A stretch of DNA of 56,753 nucleotides from assembly GCA_024688885.1 (NCBI GenBank), contig JAILDV010000013.1:1-56753 (forward strand), given 5' to 3'. Made by a program: the position numbers and the translations under genes. Every line of letters begins with the position of its first letter. Position 1 is the stretch's first letter. The DNA is from Bacteroidaceae bacterium (GTDB lineage: Bacteria > Bacteroidota > Bacteroidia > Bacteroidales > Bacteroidaceae). Positions 1-7,634 of this stretch are shown piece by piece. Under the pieces are notes generated by a model. It worked only from the letters and a program-made list of their open reading frames with translations. It made no database searches and was not told the origin of the DNA.

Positions 1-534
1 AGAGTAAGCCATCTTCTCACGGATAGCGGCGAGACCTACGATAGCGAGTGTCCAACCGATACCGGAACCGAGCGCGTAAGCAATGCAATCACCTACACCT
101 GAGATAGCCTGAGTGCTTGTCTCTGGATCAAGCAAGATGCGCTGCTGCATGAAGAGTGATGCACCCATGATGGCGCAGTTCACTGCAATCAGCGGAAGGA
201 AGATACCGAGTGCGGCATAGAGAGAAGGGGAGAAGCGTTCCACAATCATCTCCACGAGCTGCACCATACCAGCGATGACAGCAATGAAGAGGATGAATGC
301 CAGGAAAGTCAAATCAACACCTTCTGCCAAAGCACCGCTGGCGAGCACCTTCGTTTGGAGCAAATAGTCAACGGGAACGGTGATGAGGAGCACGAATGTG
401 ACAGCCACACCGAGTCCGAACGATGTCTTTACGGTCTTGGATACTGCAAGATAAGAGCACATACCCAAGAAGAAAGCGAAAATCATGTTGTCCACAAAGA
501 TGGAGCGGACGAACAAACTAATGAAATGTTCCAT
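1..534 (-). CDS. nqrE: Na+-translocating NADH:quinone reductase subunit E (partial)
   Basis: This is an integral membrane subunit of the Na+-pumping NADH:quinone oxidoreductase in the inner membrane. The visible 178 residues begin [17 protein letters not shown] and are almost entirely hydrophobic helices. The stretch near residues 75-115 ([20 protein letters not shown]) and the later [13 protein letters not shown] are typical of NqrE/RnfA-type proteins. The family is about 200 residues long, so roughly 25 C-terminal residues lie beyond the left edge of the window. It follows nqrD by 34 nt in the order A-B-C-D-E, and nqrF would be expected next, outside the window. NqrE and NqrD are homologous and pack as an inverted pair that binds an Fe-S centre (family knowledge). 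No Shine-Dalgarno is seen upstream of the start. Confidence 0.95.
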   Translation of the reverse strand, partial: MEHFISLFVRSIFVDNMIFAFFLGMCSYLAVSKTVKTSFGLGVAVTFVLLITVPVDYLLQTKVLASGALAEGVDLTFLAFILFIAVIAGMVQLVEMIVERFSPSLYAALGIFLPLIAVNCAIMGASLFMQQRILLDPETSTQAISGVGDCIAYALGSGIGWTLAIVGLAAIREKMAYS

Positions 535-568
535 AATTCTTTTCTTTTATTGATTAGGTATGTTACAC

Positions 569-1204
569 TTAAGCTTCTAAATCCTTATTGTATGCACGGT
601 GTGCCCAGATGACGCAAGCCACGATGATGAGTGCCATGGCAGGCATTGTCATCATACCGTTGTTGATGTAGAGACCACCATTCTCAACGTAAGCACCGTC
701 AGGAATGATCTGGAAACCGAACAAGGTGCCGAAACCGAGGATTTCACGGATGAAACCGACGATGACAAGCACAACGGCATAACCGAGACCATTGCCGATT
801 CCATCGAGGAAACTCTCCCAAGGACCGTTCTGCATGGCGAATGCCTCCAGACGTCCCATGAGGATACAGTTGGTGATGATCAGACCCACATACACAGAAA
901 GCTGCACGCTCACATCATAGACGTATGCCTTCAGGATGTTGCTCACAATCGTTACGAGCGCAGCAACAACCACCAGCTGGACGATGATGCGGATACGGTT
1001 AGGAATGGTCTTGCGAATCAAGGAAATAATCACATTTGAGAATGCTGTGATGACAGTCACAGAAAGACCCATTACGATGGCGGGCTTCAGTTGCGAAGTG
1101 ACAGCGAGTGCCGAGCAAATGCCGAGGACCTGAACTGCAATAGGGTTGTTCAAGTTGAGCGGACCCATGAAAACTGCGCCATTCTCTTTAGAAAATAAAC
1201 TCAT
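569..1204 (-). CDS. nqrD: Na+-translocating NADH:quinone reductase subunit D
   Basis: This inner-membrane NQR subunit has 211 residues, the usual family length. Its hydrophobic segments include the conserved stretches LGICSALAVTSQLKPA near the N-terminus and IITNCILMGRLEAFAMQN in the middle. The second contains the Cys that is an Fe-S ligand in this family (family knowledge). It lies 15 nt downstream of nqrC. A strong Shine-Dalgarno, AAAGGAGG on the minus strand with CCTCC at 1214-1218, overlaps the nqrC stop and sits 9 nt before the ATG, which fixes the start. Such a site is unusual in Bacteroidetes. The protein works with NqrE in coupling electron transfer to Na+ transport. Confidence 0.96.
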   Translation of the reverse strand: MSLFSKENGAVFMGPLNLNNPIAVQVLGICSALAVTSQLKPAIVMGLSVTVITAFSNVIISLIRKTIPNRIRIIVQLVVVAALVTIVSNILKAYVYDVSVQLSVYVGLIITNCILMGRLEAFAMQNGPWESFLDGIGNGLGYAVVLVIVGFIREILGFGTLFGFQIIPDGAYVENGGLYINNGMMTMPAMALIIVACVIWAHRAYNKDLEA

Positions 1205-1219
1205 ATTCTTTGTCCTCCT

Positions 1220-1849
1220 TTAATTTTTGAATGCTTCAATTGCGCTCTGATTGTCACTCAGGCACTTCTGAATCATGTCGTTAACACCATTGGAAGTCAG
1301 CGTTGCACCTGTCACAGCATCTACATAGCAATCTGTAGAGAGCGTTGCAGGAGCCTTGCCCTGCTTGTAAACACCGAGGGCAACTTGACCGTCCTGATAA
1401 ATTTTCTTGCCTTTGAACAAATCCTGGAACCACTGCTCCTTGATGCGGGCACCCAGACCTGCTGTCTCCGATTCGTGATTGAAGAATGTGCCATATACGG
1501 TTTCACCATCCTTGTTGATGGAAATCCATCCCCAAAGTGGTCCCCAAAGACCTGCACCCTTCACAGCGATGATGAGCTTCTCCTCACCATCCACATTGGC
1601 TGTGAGGGTAGGGCTGTCAAGTTCACCGCTGGTGATGACCTCGTTATACTTAGCTTCAGCGGCTGCATTGTCAAGGTCGCGGATGTTCAATGAAGAAAGA
1701 ATTTGCTTCTTAGTATCAAGTGCCACATTGGCATCCTGTGTAGGCTTCAGCGCTGATGCGACAAAAGCGAGAAGGAATGCCACGATGATGACCATCACAG
1801 ATGCATAAATAATAGTATATGCATTGCCATTTGTATTCATTTTTGCCAT
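1220..1849 (-). CDS. nqrC: Na+-translocating NADH:quinone reductase subunit C
   Basis: NqrC has one N-terminal membrane helix (residues ~12-33) and a soluble flavin-binding domain. The flavinylation motif DAVTGATLTS at residues ~177-186 is present, so FMN would be attached covalently through a phosphodiester to Thr183, as is known for NqrC and RnfG. This modification needs an ApbE flavin transferase, which is not in the window. The 209-residue length is slightly short for the family. The gene is 15 nt downstream of nqrB. An AAAGGAGG Shine-Dalgarno at 1858-1866 (minus strand) overlaps the nqrB stop codon and supports the chosen ATG. Confidence 0.96.
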   Translation of the reverse strand: MAKMNTNGNAYTIIYASVMVIIVAFLLAFVASALKPTQDANVALDTKKQILSSLNIRDLDNAAAEAKYNEVITSGELDSPTLTANVDGEEKLIIAVKGAGLWGPLWGWISINKDGETVYGTFFNHESETAGLGARIKEQWFQDLFKGKKIYQDGQVALGVYKQGKAPATLSTDCYVDAVTGATLTSNGVNDMIQKCLSDNQSAIEAFKN

Positions 1850-1864
1850 ATCTTGTGTCCTCCT

Positions 1865-3040
1865 TTACTTTTTGGCACGCTTAGCGCGCTTATTGATATT
1901 AGCCTGTACGAAGAAGTAGTCGAACAAAGGTGCAAACACGTTCATCAACAGGATGGCGAGCATCATACCCTCTGGATAACCAGGGTTGAGCACGCGGATG
2001 ATGATGGCGAGAGCACCAATGAGGAAACCGAAAATCCACTTACCACCTTCTGTGCGAGGGCTCGTCACAGGGTCGGTTGCCATGAATACGGCACCAAAGC
2101 AGAAACCACCCACAGTGAGCTGCTCCCACCATTCGAAGTTCTGTGCACCATCGTAGCGGAGGAAGTAAGCCATCAAGGCACCACCCACAAATGTGGAGAG
2201 GATAATCTTCCAGCTGGCGATGTTCGCCCAAACAAGGATGACAGCACCAATCAGGATGGCGATGACAGAAGTTTCACCGATGGAACCGGGGATTGTACCG
2301 ATAATGGTCTCCATGGGAGAGTAAGTCACAGCCTCACCAGCAGCCAGCTGACCGAGTGGGGTGGCAGCAGAAACTGCATCCACAGCGGGAGTGCCGTTGA
2401 TACAATCAATATAATTGCCATTCACCCACACCTTATCGCCTGACATCATGGATGGATAGGCGAAGAAGAGGAATGCACGAGTGACGAGGGCAGGGTTGAA
2501 GATGTTCATACCTGTACCGCCAAACACTTCCTTGGCGAAGATGACTGCAAATGCCGTTGCAATGGCAAGAATCCAGAGAGGGCAGTTCACAGGAACGATG
2601 AGCGGAATCAGAATACCAGTTACGAAGAAACCCTCGTGAACCTCTTCCTTCTTCCACTGAGCCACAGCGATTTCAATGCCAAGACCTACAGCATAGCTCA
2701 CCACAATCTTGGGAAGCATCACTGCCAGACCATAGAGGAAATTACCCCAGATGTCAGCGCATGGACAAGCATCGGGAGTGCAAGCGCCTGTCACCAGAGC
2801 GTGCTGATAACCGATGTTGTACATGCCGAAGAGTATCGCTGGAATCAAGGCAATCACTACAAAGAAAATAGAACGCTTGGAGTCGATGGCGTCGTGAATC
2901 TGTGCGCCACGCACCTTAGCCGTCTCGTTAGGCACAAAGAAGAAAGTCTCTGCAGCGTCAAAGAGAGAGCCGAAAGCGCTGAGCTTACCTCCCTCAGAGA
3001 AGGTAGGCTTCAAGTTGTCAAGAATTTTCTTAAGTCCCAT
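1865..3040 (-). CDS. nqrB: Na+-translocating NADH:quinone reductase subunit B
   Basis: This is the largest membrane subunit of NQR, 391 residues with many transmembrane helices, and it forms the Na+ channel and ubiquinone site with partner subunits (family knowledge). The covalent FMN motif is visible as DAVSAAT at residues 221-227, with Thr227 as the expected flavin acceptor. Other recognisable stretches are VPNETAKVRGAQIHDAIDSKR near the N-terminus and GFCFGAVFMATDPVTSPRT near the C-terminus. It starts only 5 nt downstream of nqrA, which suggests translational coupling. There is no Shine-Dalgarno in front of it, in contrast to nqrC and nqrD. Confidence 0.97.
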   Translation of the reverse strand: MGLKKILDNLKPTFSEGGKLSAFGSLFDAAETFFFVPNETAKVRGAQIHDAIDSKRSIFFVVIALIPAILFGMYNIGYQHALVTGACTPDACPCADIWGNFLYGLAVMLPKIVVSYAVGLGIEIAVAQWKKEEVHEGFFVTGILIPLIVPVNCPLWILAIATAFAVIFAKEVFGGTGMNIFNPALVTRAFLFFAYPSMMSGDKVWVNGNYIDCINGTPAVDAVSAATPLGQLAAGEAVTYSPMETIIGTIPGSIGETSVIAILIGAVILVWANIASWKIILSTFVGGALMAYFLRYDGAQNFEWWEQLTVGGFCFGAVFMATDPVTSPRTEGGKWIFGFLIGALAIIIRVLNPGYPEGMMLAILLMNVFAPLFDYFFVQANINKRAKRAKK

Positions 3041-3045
3041 ATTGC

Positions 3046-4389
3046 TTATTCGTTTTCTTTACGCAGCATGTCGAGACCTTCCCGAACAATGCGCTGGAGT
3101 TCTACTTTAGAGCTATCCACAAACTCAGCCACAGCAAAATCCTCAGGTGCCACCTCATAGATGCCGAGAGCCTCCATGCGGTCGATGTCACCGGCGATGA
3201 TTGCCTTGACGAGCTGTTCTGGATAGATGTCCATGGGGAATACAGAATCATATTCGCCGCTGAAAATCATGTGGCGATGACCACCCTTCACACGTGCGTC
3301 AAGCACATATTCCTTACTCTTAGGCAACAGCCAAGAGAAATAAGAACGGCTGACGGAGAAATTCTTGAAACGTGGTGCAATCCAACCGAAGAGTTCGTTG
3401 GCTTCATCACCTTCAGGAATAGCGGTCACCTCAGTGGTGTGAGCGAGAAGGAAGGCATTCTCATTGGTCTGCATACCAGTGAGAGGGTTGCCATCAATCA
3501 GGCGTACCTTCTTGTCTGTGTTCACATTGCCTGCCACGATGTCACCAATCTTGGCGCCAACGAGCACCTGCTTGTACTGAGGCTCCTTGATTTCAGAACC
3601 TGCCACAGCGATAGTGCGTGTCAAATCCACGATGCCCTTGTTGAAAAGTCTGCCGATGAAAACGACTTCTTCAGCACCGATGGTCCAAACCACCTCACCC
3701 TTGTTGACTGGGTTGACGTGGTTAATCTGAACGCCCACGTTACCTGCAGGACATTTGCCCTTGAACACGTTGACTTCAGCATCCTTCGTCCCGGCAAGAG
3801 CACTGTCGGGCTTCACACCCAGATAGACCTTTGCCAACTTGGCAAGTGCGGAGATACCTGTCTGGAAATCCTCCTCATTACCCTTCATCACTACGTCGAT
3901 GTCAGCAGCGAGCGGCATGTCTGCAATGGCAGACACAAAAATGCCCTTAGGCGCATCGTTGGGGTCAGCAACAACGGCGTAAGGACGCTGAAGGAAGAAA
4001 CCGAAAAGACCGCTTTCAAGGAGAGCCTCTTTCACCTGCTCACCACTCAGCGACTTCACGTCCTTCTTTCCGAAGTCCACATACGCCTGCTGCGCAGCGG
4101 CTTCCACCTGAACGCTCAATACTTTACGACGGTCGCCTCTCTCCACGAGCGTCACCTTGCCCGCAACAGGAGAGACGAACTTTACTTCCGGATGCTGTTT
4201 GTTGACAAACAACGCATCACCAGCCTTCACTTCATCCCCATCCTTGACAACCACCTTTGGCTTCATACCCCAGAATGCATCAGGCACAAGTCCATAGACT
4301 TTCGATGCAGGAGCGGCAGAAACCTGAGCAGCAGCCTTACCTTTGAGGTTGATGTTCAAGCCTTTCGTAATTTTAATTACATTCGCCAT
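3046..4389 (-). CDS. nqrA: Na+-translocating NADH:quinone reductase subunit A
   Basis: NqrA is the peripheral cytoplasmic subunit and the first gene of the operon. The 447-residue protein starts MANVIKITKGLNINLKGKA, the usual NqrA N-terminus. It carries the lipoyl/biotin-like swivel segment around PKVVVKDGDEVKAGDALFVNKQHPEVKFVSPVAG (residues ~44-80, quoted here only as a landmark) and the family motif GHRHMIFSGEYDSVFPMDI near residue 372. Its start is followed upstream by an AT-rich leader of about 135 nt and a -7 box TACCTTTG at 4531-4538 (minus strand). The operon encodes the respiratory entry point for NADH in many Bacteroidales. Confidence 0.96.
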   Translation of the reverse strand: MANVIKITKGLNINLKGKAAAQVSAAPASKVYGLVPDAFWGMKPKVVVKDGDEVKAGDALFVNKQHPEVKFVSPVAGKVTLVERGDRRKVLSVQVEAAAQQAYVDFGKKDVKSLSGEQVKEALLESGLFGFFLQRPYAVVADPNDAPKGIFVSAIADMPLAADIDVVMKGNEEDFQTGISALAKLAKVYLGVKPDSALAGTKDAEVNVFKGKCPAGNVGVQINHVNPVNKGEVVWTIGAEEVVFIGRLFNKGIVDLTRTIAVAGSEIKEPQYKQVLVGAKIGDIVAGNVNTDKKVRLIDGNPLTGMQTNENAFLLAHTTEVTAIPEGDEANELFGWIAPRFKNFSVSRSYFSWLLPKSKEYVLDARVKGGHRHMIFSGEYDSVFPMDIYPEQLVKAIIAGDIDRMEALGIYEVAPEDFAVAEFVDSSKVELQRIVREGLDMLRKENE

Positions 4390-4530
4390 AATTTGTTAAT
4401 ATTAACTATGATTTGTTTCTCTCTTATACTGTAACAGATTCACCCTCCATCAAGAGGGCTCTTCTCTATATTGCCTAACTAAAACGAAAAATAAACAACG
4501 GAAGAAATCCCGTTGATTCTAAAAACGGCA

Positions 4531-4538
4531 CAAAGGTA
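4531..4538 (-). promoter_or_regulatory. Promoter -7 box of the nqr operon
   Basis: On the minus strand the sequence reads TACCTTTG, matching the Bacteroidetes TAnnTTTG consensus, about 140 nt before the nqrA start. No good TTTG -33 box is seen at the expected distance. Confidence 0.55.
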
Positions 4539-4675
4539 CCACTTTTTCATTGATTGTGGAAATTTCCGAACACATATTTTAATAAAAAAACTTCAAAAAA
4601 GTACAGACACACTTATTGAGGTAGGGTGAGGTTGCAATCACATCCGATGCTTTCATTCCAGTACCTCGCTTTTAT

Positions 4676-4792
4676 CTCACACAGAAAACACAGAAATTCA
4701 CGAAAATATTTATTTTTTCGAACACGGATTGACCAGATTGGACGGAATTTTTTTATTCTTTCATTCTGTGTTTTCTGTGTTTTCTGTGTGAG
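4676..4792. repeat. 20-bp inverted repeat with CACAGAAAACACAG arms
   Basis: CTCACACAGAAAACACAGAA at 4676-4695 is the exact reverse complement of 4773-4792. The 77-nt interior is AT-rich, and the right arm is extended by a further TTCTGTGT unit (4764-4771). It could fold into a long hairpin or be a remnant of a small mobile repeat. Confidence 0.75.
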
Positions 4793-4927
4793 CTACTTAG
4801 AGCCGCGCAAGGCTCTACAAAGAACATGTCACACGGAAATTCACAGAAATTACATAAACCTATCCTTTAAGTATTCTTGTCAAATATATGATTCTATTGA
4901 AGTTATCAACGACTCACTAAGAGTTTA

Positions 4928-4970
4928 GTAACTTAGATTTTTCACTTTGCACTCTTCACTTTTCACTTTT
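4928..4970 (-). repeat. Short copy of the 117-bp dispersed element (ends only)
   Basis: Read on the minus strand, this ends in GTGAAAAATCTAAGTTAC, the same right end as the elements at 7387-7503 and 41261-41377, preceded by GTGAAAAGTGAAGAGTGC-like repeats. The ~90-bp core of the full element is missing. Confidence 0.65.
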
Positions 4971-5100
4971 AATTCATTCACTTCTTAAGTCCATTTTTAT
5001 CATTTAGCGAAGCGTCTCTCCCTTTTTATTAAAAATTTAACTTTTTTTTACCTTTCGGTTTTTCGGTGGAAGTTGAACGATGAAATCGATTTTTCAACAT

Positions 5101-5137
5101 AGTTATCAACAGTCTGAGACAAAAAGTGTTGATAACT
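5101..5137. promoter_or_regulatory. Inverted repeat with DnaA-box-like arms upstream of dnaB
   Basis: AGTTATCAACA (5101-5111) and TGTTGATAACT (5127-5137) form a perfect 11-bp inverted repeat with a 15-nt spacer, 14 nt upstream of the -33 boxes of dnaB. Each arm contains TTATCAACA, one mismatch from the DnaA-box consensus TTATCCACA. Regulation by DnaA is an inference. Confidence 0.5.
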
Positions 5138-5150
5138 TTCGCTTAAAGTG

Positions 5151-5182
5151 TTTGTTTGTATTAAATATTCTTATTAAATTTG
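5151..5182 (+). promoter_or_regulatory. dnaB promoter (TTTG / TAAATTTG)
   Basis: The -7 box TAAATTTG lies at 5175-5182. Two TTTG boxes lie at 5151-5154 and 5155-5158, giving spacers of 20 or 16 nt. Transcription would start near 5188, leaving a leader of about 58 nt before the ATG at 5246. The longer in-frame TTG start at 5180 falls inside the -7 box and is therefore unlikely. Confidence 0.75.
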
Positions 5183-5245
5183 CAGCCCGATAAAGTGGGG
5201 GAACCCCATCGACGTGCCGCAAAGCACTATTCCAAAACCAATAAA

Positions 5246-6799
5246 ATGCCAGAACAAAGACCCACATCCCGTAGAAAGACTGTTCGCAGCAACGACCAAG
5301 ATCAGCTTGCACAGTTAGGCAGATTGCAGCCTCAAGCCGTAGAGTTTGAGAAAGCTGTGTTGGGTGCATGTATCATTGAGCAGGACGCCTTTGGTACAGT
5401 ATCTGACTTCTTGAAGCCACATTCTTTCTATGATTCAAAACATCAGGTCATTTTCCAGGCAATACAATCATTGGCTGCAACAAACTCACCGATTGACTTG
5501 TTGACGGTGACAGAGCAGTTGCAGAAAAGCGGAGACTTAGAGAATGCGGGAGGTGCAGCCTATGTCGCAGAACTCTCACGCTCCATGCTCTCATCCGCAC
5601 ATTTGGAATATCATGCACGCATAGTGGCACAGAAAGCACTGGCGCGTGAACTCATATCCTACACCAGTGGCATCCAGAAGATGGCATTCGATGACACGCA
5701 AGACATCGAATCGCTGATGCAGCTTGCAGAAGGGCAGTTGTTCGAACTATCCAAGTCCAACCTGAAGAAAGACTTCACACAGATTGACCCAGTCATCCAT
5801 GAAGCATACGAACTCCTGCAAAAAGCAGCAGCCCGCACCGACGGACTTTCCGGCTTGCCCTCTGGTTTCGACAAATTGGATGCCATGACATCCGGTTGGC
5901 AAAACTCCGACCTCATCATCATAGCAGCCCGTCCTGCAATGGGTAAGACCGCCTTTGTGCTCTCCATGGCTCGAAACATGGCAGTTGACCGCAAGATACC
6001 TATTGCCATGTTCTCCCTTGAAATGTCAAACGTACAGCTGGTGAACCGTCTGTTGGTGAATGTGTGTGAGATTTCCGGTGAGAAAATCAAGAGCGGACAG
6101 TTGGCGAAATATGAATGGTCACAGCTTGACCACAGAATGAATGACCTGTTCGGAGCGCCCCTTTATGTAGATGACACCCCATCGCTGTCAGTGTTCGAAC
6201 TCCGCACGAAAGCACGTCGATTAGTGCGTGATTTTGGTGTCCAGATGATTATCATCGACTACCTCCAGCTGATGAATGCATCGGGCATGTCCTATGGATC
6301 TCGTCAGGAAGAGGTGTCCACCATATCCCGTTCATTGAAGGGTTTGGCAAAGGAACTGAACATACCTATCATAGCCCTCTCGCAGTTGAACCGTTCCGTG
6401 GAGCAGCGCACAAGCAGCAATCCTGAAAGCCCGGACAGCAAACGTCCGCAACTCAGTGACCTTCGCGAATCAGGTGCCATTGAACAAGATGCCGACATGG
6501 TATGCTTCATCCATCGTCCCGAATATTACAAGATTATGAAGGACCAGCATGGTAACGACACGAAAGGCATAGCAGAAATCATCATCGCCAAGCACCGTAA
6601 TGGTGCAGTAGGGGATGTGCGCTTGCGATTCCGCAGTGAATTTGCAAGATTCCTGAATCTGGATGATGATCTTCCTCCGATGCCCACAGATGACGGAACA
6701 ATCAGACCGACACCCTCCAAACTCAATTTGGGTGGAATAAATGACGACTCCTTCGATGGATTGGACATTTCTTCCATGCCAAGTGTGACACCATTCTGA
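5246..6799 (+). CDS. dnaB: Replicative DNA helicase DnaB
   Basis: DnaB is the hexameric helicase that unwinds DNA at the replication fork. The 517-residue protein has the N-terminal DnaB domain (residues ~25-130, LQPQAVEFEKAVLGACI) and a RecA-type C-terminal domain. That domain carries Walker A AARPAMGKTAF (~227-237), MFSLEMS (H1a region), Walker B MIIIDYLQL (~334-342) and the DLRESGAIEQDADMV arginine/sensor region. I chose the ATG at 5246 because the longer frame starts inside the promoter -7 box. The gene stands alone, with its own promoter and an inverted repeat of DnaA-box-like sequence upstream. Downstream, no terminator is seen until 7032-7070. Confidence 0.97.
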   Translation: MPEQRPTSRRKTVRSNDQDQLAQLGRLQPQAVEFEKAVLGACIIEQDAFGTVSDFLKPHSFYDSKHQVIFQAIQSLAATNSPIDLLTVTEQLQKSGDLENAGGAAYVAELSRSMLSSAHLEYHARIVAQKALARELISYTSGIQKMAFDDTQDIESLMQLAEGQLFELSKSNLKKDFTQIDPVIHEAYELLQKAAARTDGLSGLPSGFDKLDAMTSGWQNSDLIIIAARPAMGKTAFVLSMARNMAVDRKIPIAMFSLEMSNVQLVNRLLVNVCEISGEKIKSGQLAKYEWSQLDHRMNDLFGAPLYVDDTPSLSVFELRTKARRLVRDFGVQMIIIDYLQLMNASGMSYGSRQEEVSTISRSLKGLAKELNIPIIALSQLNRSVEQRTSSNPESPDSKRPQLSDLRESGAIEQDADMVCFIHRPEYYKIMKDQHGNDTKGIAEIIIAKHRNGAVGDVRLRFRSEFARFLNLDDDLPPMPTDDGTIRPTPSKLNLGGINDDSFDGLDISSMPSVTPF

Positions 6800-7031
6800 T
6801 GAAAGAAAATAAAATGCTCGACACGAGATATATGTAAGAATTGAATGAAATGTAACGAAAAAGAGAAATTTATGATGATTGAATGAAACTAAGATTGAAT
6901 GAAATAATTTTCAGATGATTATGCCTTCATTCGCGAGAAGTCAGGGCATACATTCAACACGAAAAGGCTGCGCGAGCAACGTATCCGTGATTTGAATGAT
7001 ACATTTTTTCTCACTTTATCAATTAGAAGGC

Positions 7032-7075
7032 GTGGATACTCCAAGACCAAGTTCTGGCAGGAGTATCCACTTTAT
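7032..7075 (+). terminator. Rho-independent terminator
   Basis: GTGGATACTCC (7032-7042) and GGAGTATCCAC (7060-7070) form an 11-bp stem with a 17-nt loop, followed by TTTATTTTTCC. It is the first terminator downstream of dnaB, though 230 nt from its stop codon. Confidence 0.7.
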
Positions 7076-7123
7076 TTTTCCCCGATTTCACCGAGACATT
7101 TTGCCTCACTCGCTTTCATCGGA

Positions 7124-7165
7124 AAAACAAAAATTTAACCATTTAACCATTTAACCTTTTTAACC
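7124..7165 (+). repeat. ATTTAACC heptamer module
   Basis: This 42-bp stretch (AAAACAAAAATTTAACC followed by further ATTTAACC units and TTTTTAACC) is identical to 42004-42045. It is inverted relative to a close copy at 7635-7675. The two local copies therefore flank the interval 7166-7634 as inverted repeats. Confidence 0.75.
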
Positions 7166-7189
7166 TTTTTGTGCTTCCTGTGCTCCATT

Positions 7190-7258
7190 AAGTGTTCCCC
7201 ACAAACGAGTGTAAGTGTTCCTCACAAACGAACGTAAGTCTTGCCCACAAACGAGTTG
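7190..7258 (+). repeat. 3 x 23-bp tandem repeat
   Basis: Three units begin AAGTGTTCCCCACAAACGAG (7190), AAGTGTTCCTCACAAACGAA (7213) and AAGTCTTGCCCACAAACGAG (7236), exactly 23 bp apart. The reverse complement (CTCGTTTGTG...) loosely resembles the 23-bp units at 53734-53825. Confidence 0.85.
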
Positions 7259-7386
7259 CAAACATTGAAATATTTCAAAGATTACCAGCAATCTTTGCAA
7301 AAGTGCAAGGATTTCATTTTTTCTTGCACTAATTTGGTCACCCCCTATTTTGTGTCGTAACTCTGCATCGGATTCAGAAACTGAAA

Positions 7387-7503
7387 GTGAAAAGTGAAAG
7401 ATGCGATTAAGCGAGTGCAGAAGTCAAACTTGTTTGAACTATGCCGAGCGTGAGCATCTTCGGCGAAGCCAACAGTGAAAAGTGAAAAATCTAAGTTACC
7501 TTG
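7387..7503 (+). repeat. 117-bp dispersed element, copy 1
   Basis: It differs at only 2 of 117 positions from the minus-strand sequence of 41377-41261. It begins GTGAAAAGTGAAAG and ends AGTGAAAAGTGAAAAATC then TAAGTTACCTTG, so its two ends are direct repeats of each other. The core contains CAAACTTGTTTG and a GCATCTTCGGCGAAGCC palindromic segment. No open frame is present. Confidence 0.9.
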
Positions 7504-7634
7504 CCACGAGTAAGACACCAGCACAACAAACGTCGATAACTCCGAGTAAAGCGATAACTTCGATAACTTCAATAACTTCAAAAAAACTCTCAATTCTCAA
7601 TTATCAATTATCAATTCTCAATTATCACACACGA

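Larger units (their letters stand above)
4390..5245. other. Gene-free region between nqrA and dnaB
   Basis: This 856-nt stretch holds the divergent promoters of nqrA and dnaB. It also holds a 20-bp perfect inverted repeat (4676-4695 / 4773-4792), a short copy of the dispersed GTGAAAAGTGAAAAATC element (4928-4970), and an 11-bp inverted repeat of DnaA-box-like sequence (5101-5137). A 100-residue reading frame at 4626-4928 runs through the inverted repeat and is low-complexity; I do not regard it as a gene. Confidence 0.7.

Noticed and set aside
3271-4434. 387-residue open frame antisense to nqrA
   Set aside because: Composition (His/Cys-rich) is typical of a shadow frame, and nqrA on the other strand is unambiguous.
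4626-4928. 100-residue plus-strand frame between nqrA and dnaB
   Set aside because: It spans the CACAGAAAACACAG inverted repeat and has low-complexity composition; no start signal or homology-like features.
5180-5245. Longer N-terminus for DnaB from a TTG
   Set aside because: The codon lies inside the promoter -7 box TAAATTTG, so it would not be transcribed.
7190-7258. CRISPR-like array
   Set aside because: Only three contiguous 23-bp units with no spacers and no cas genes; it is a minisatellite.
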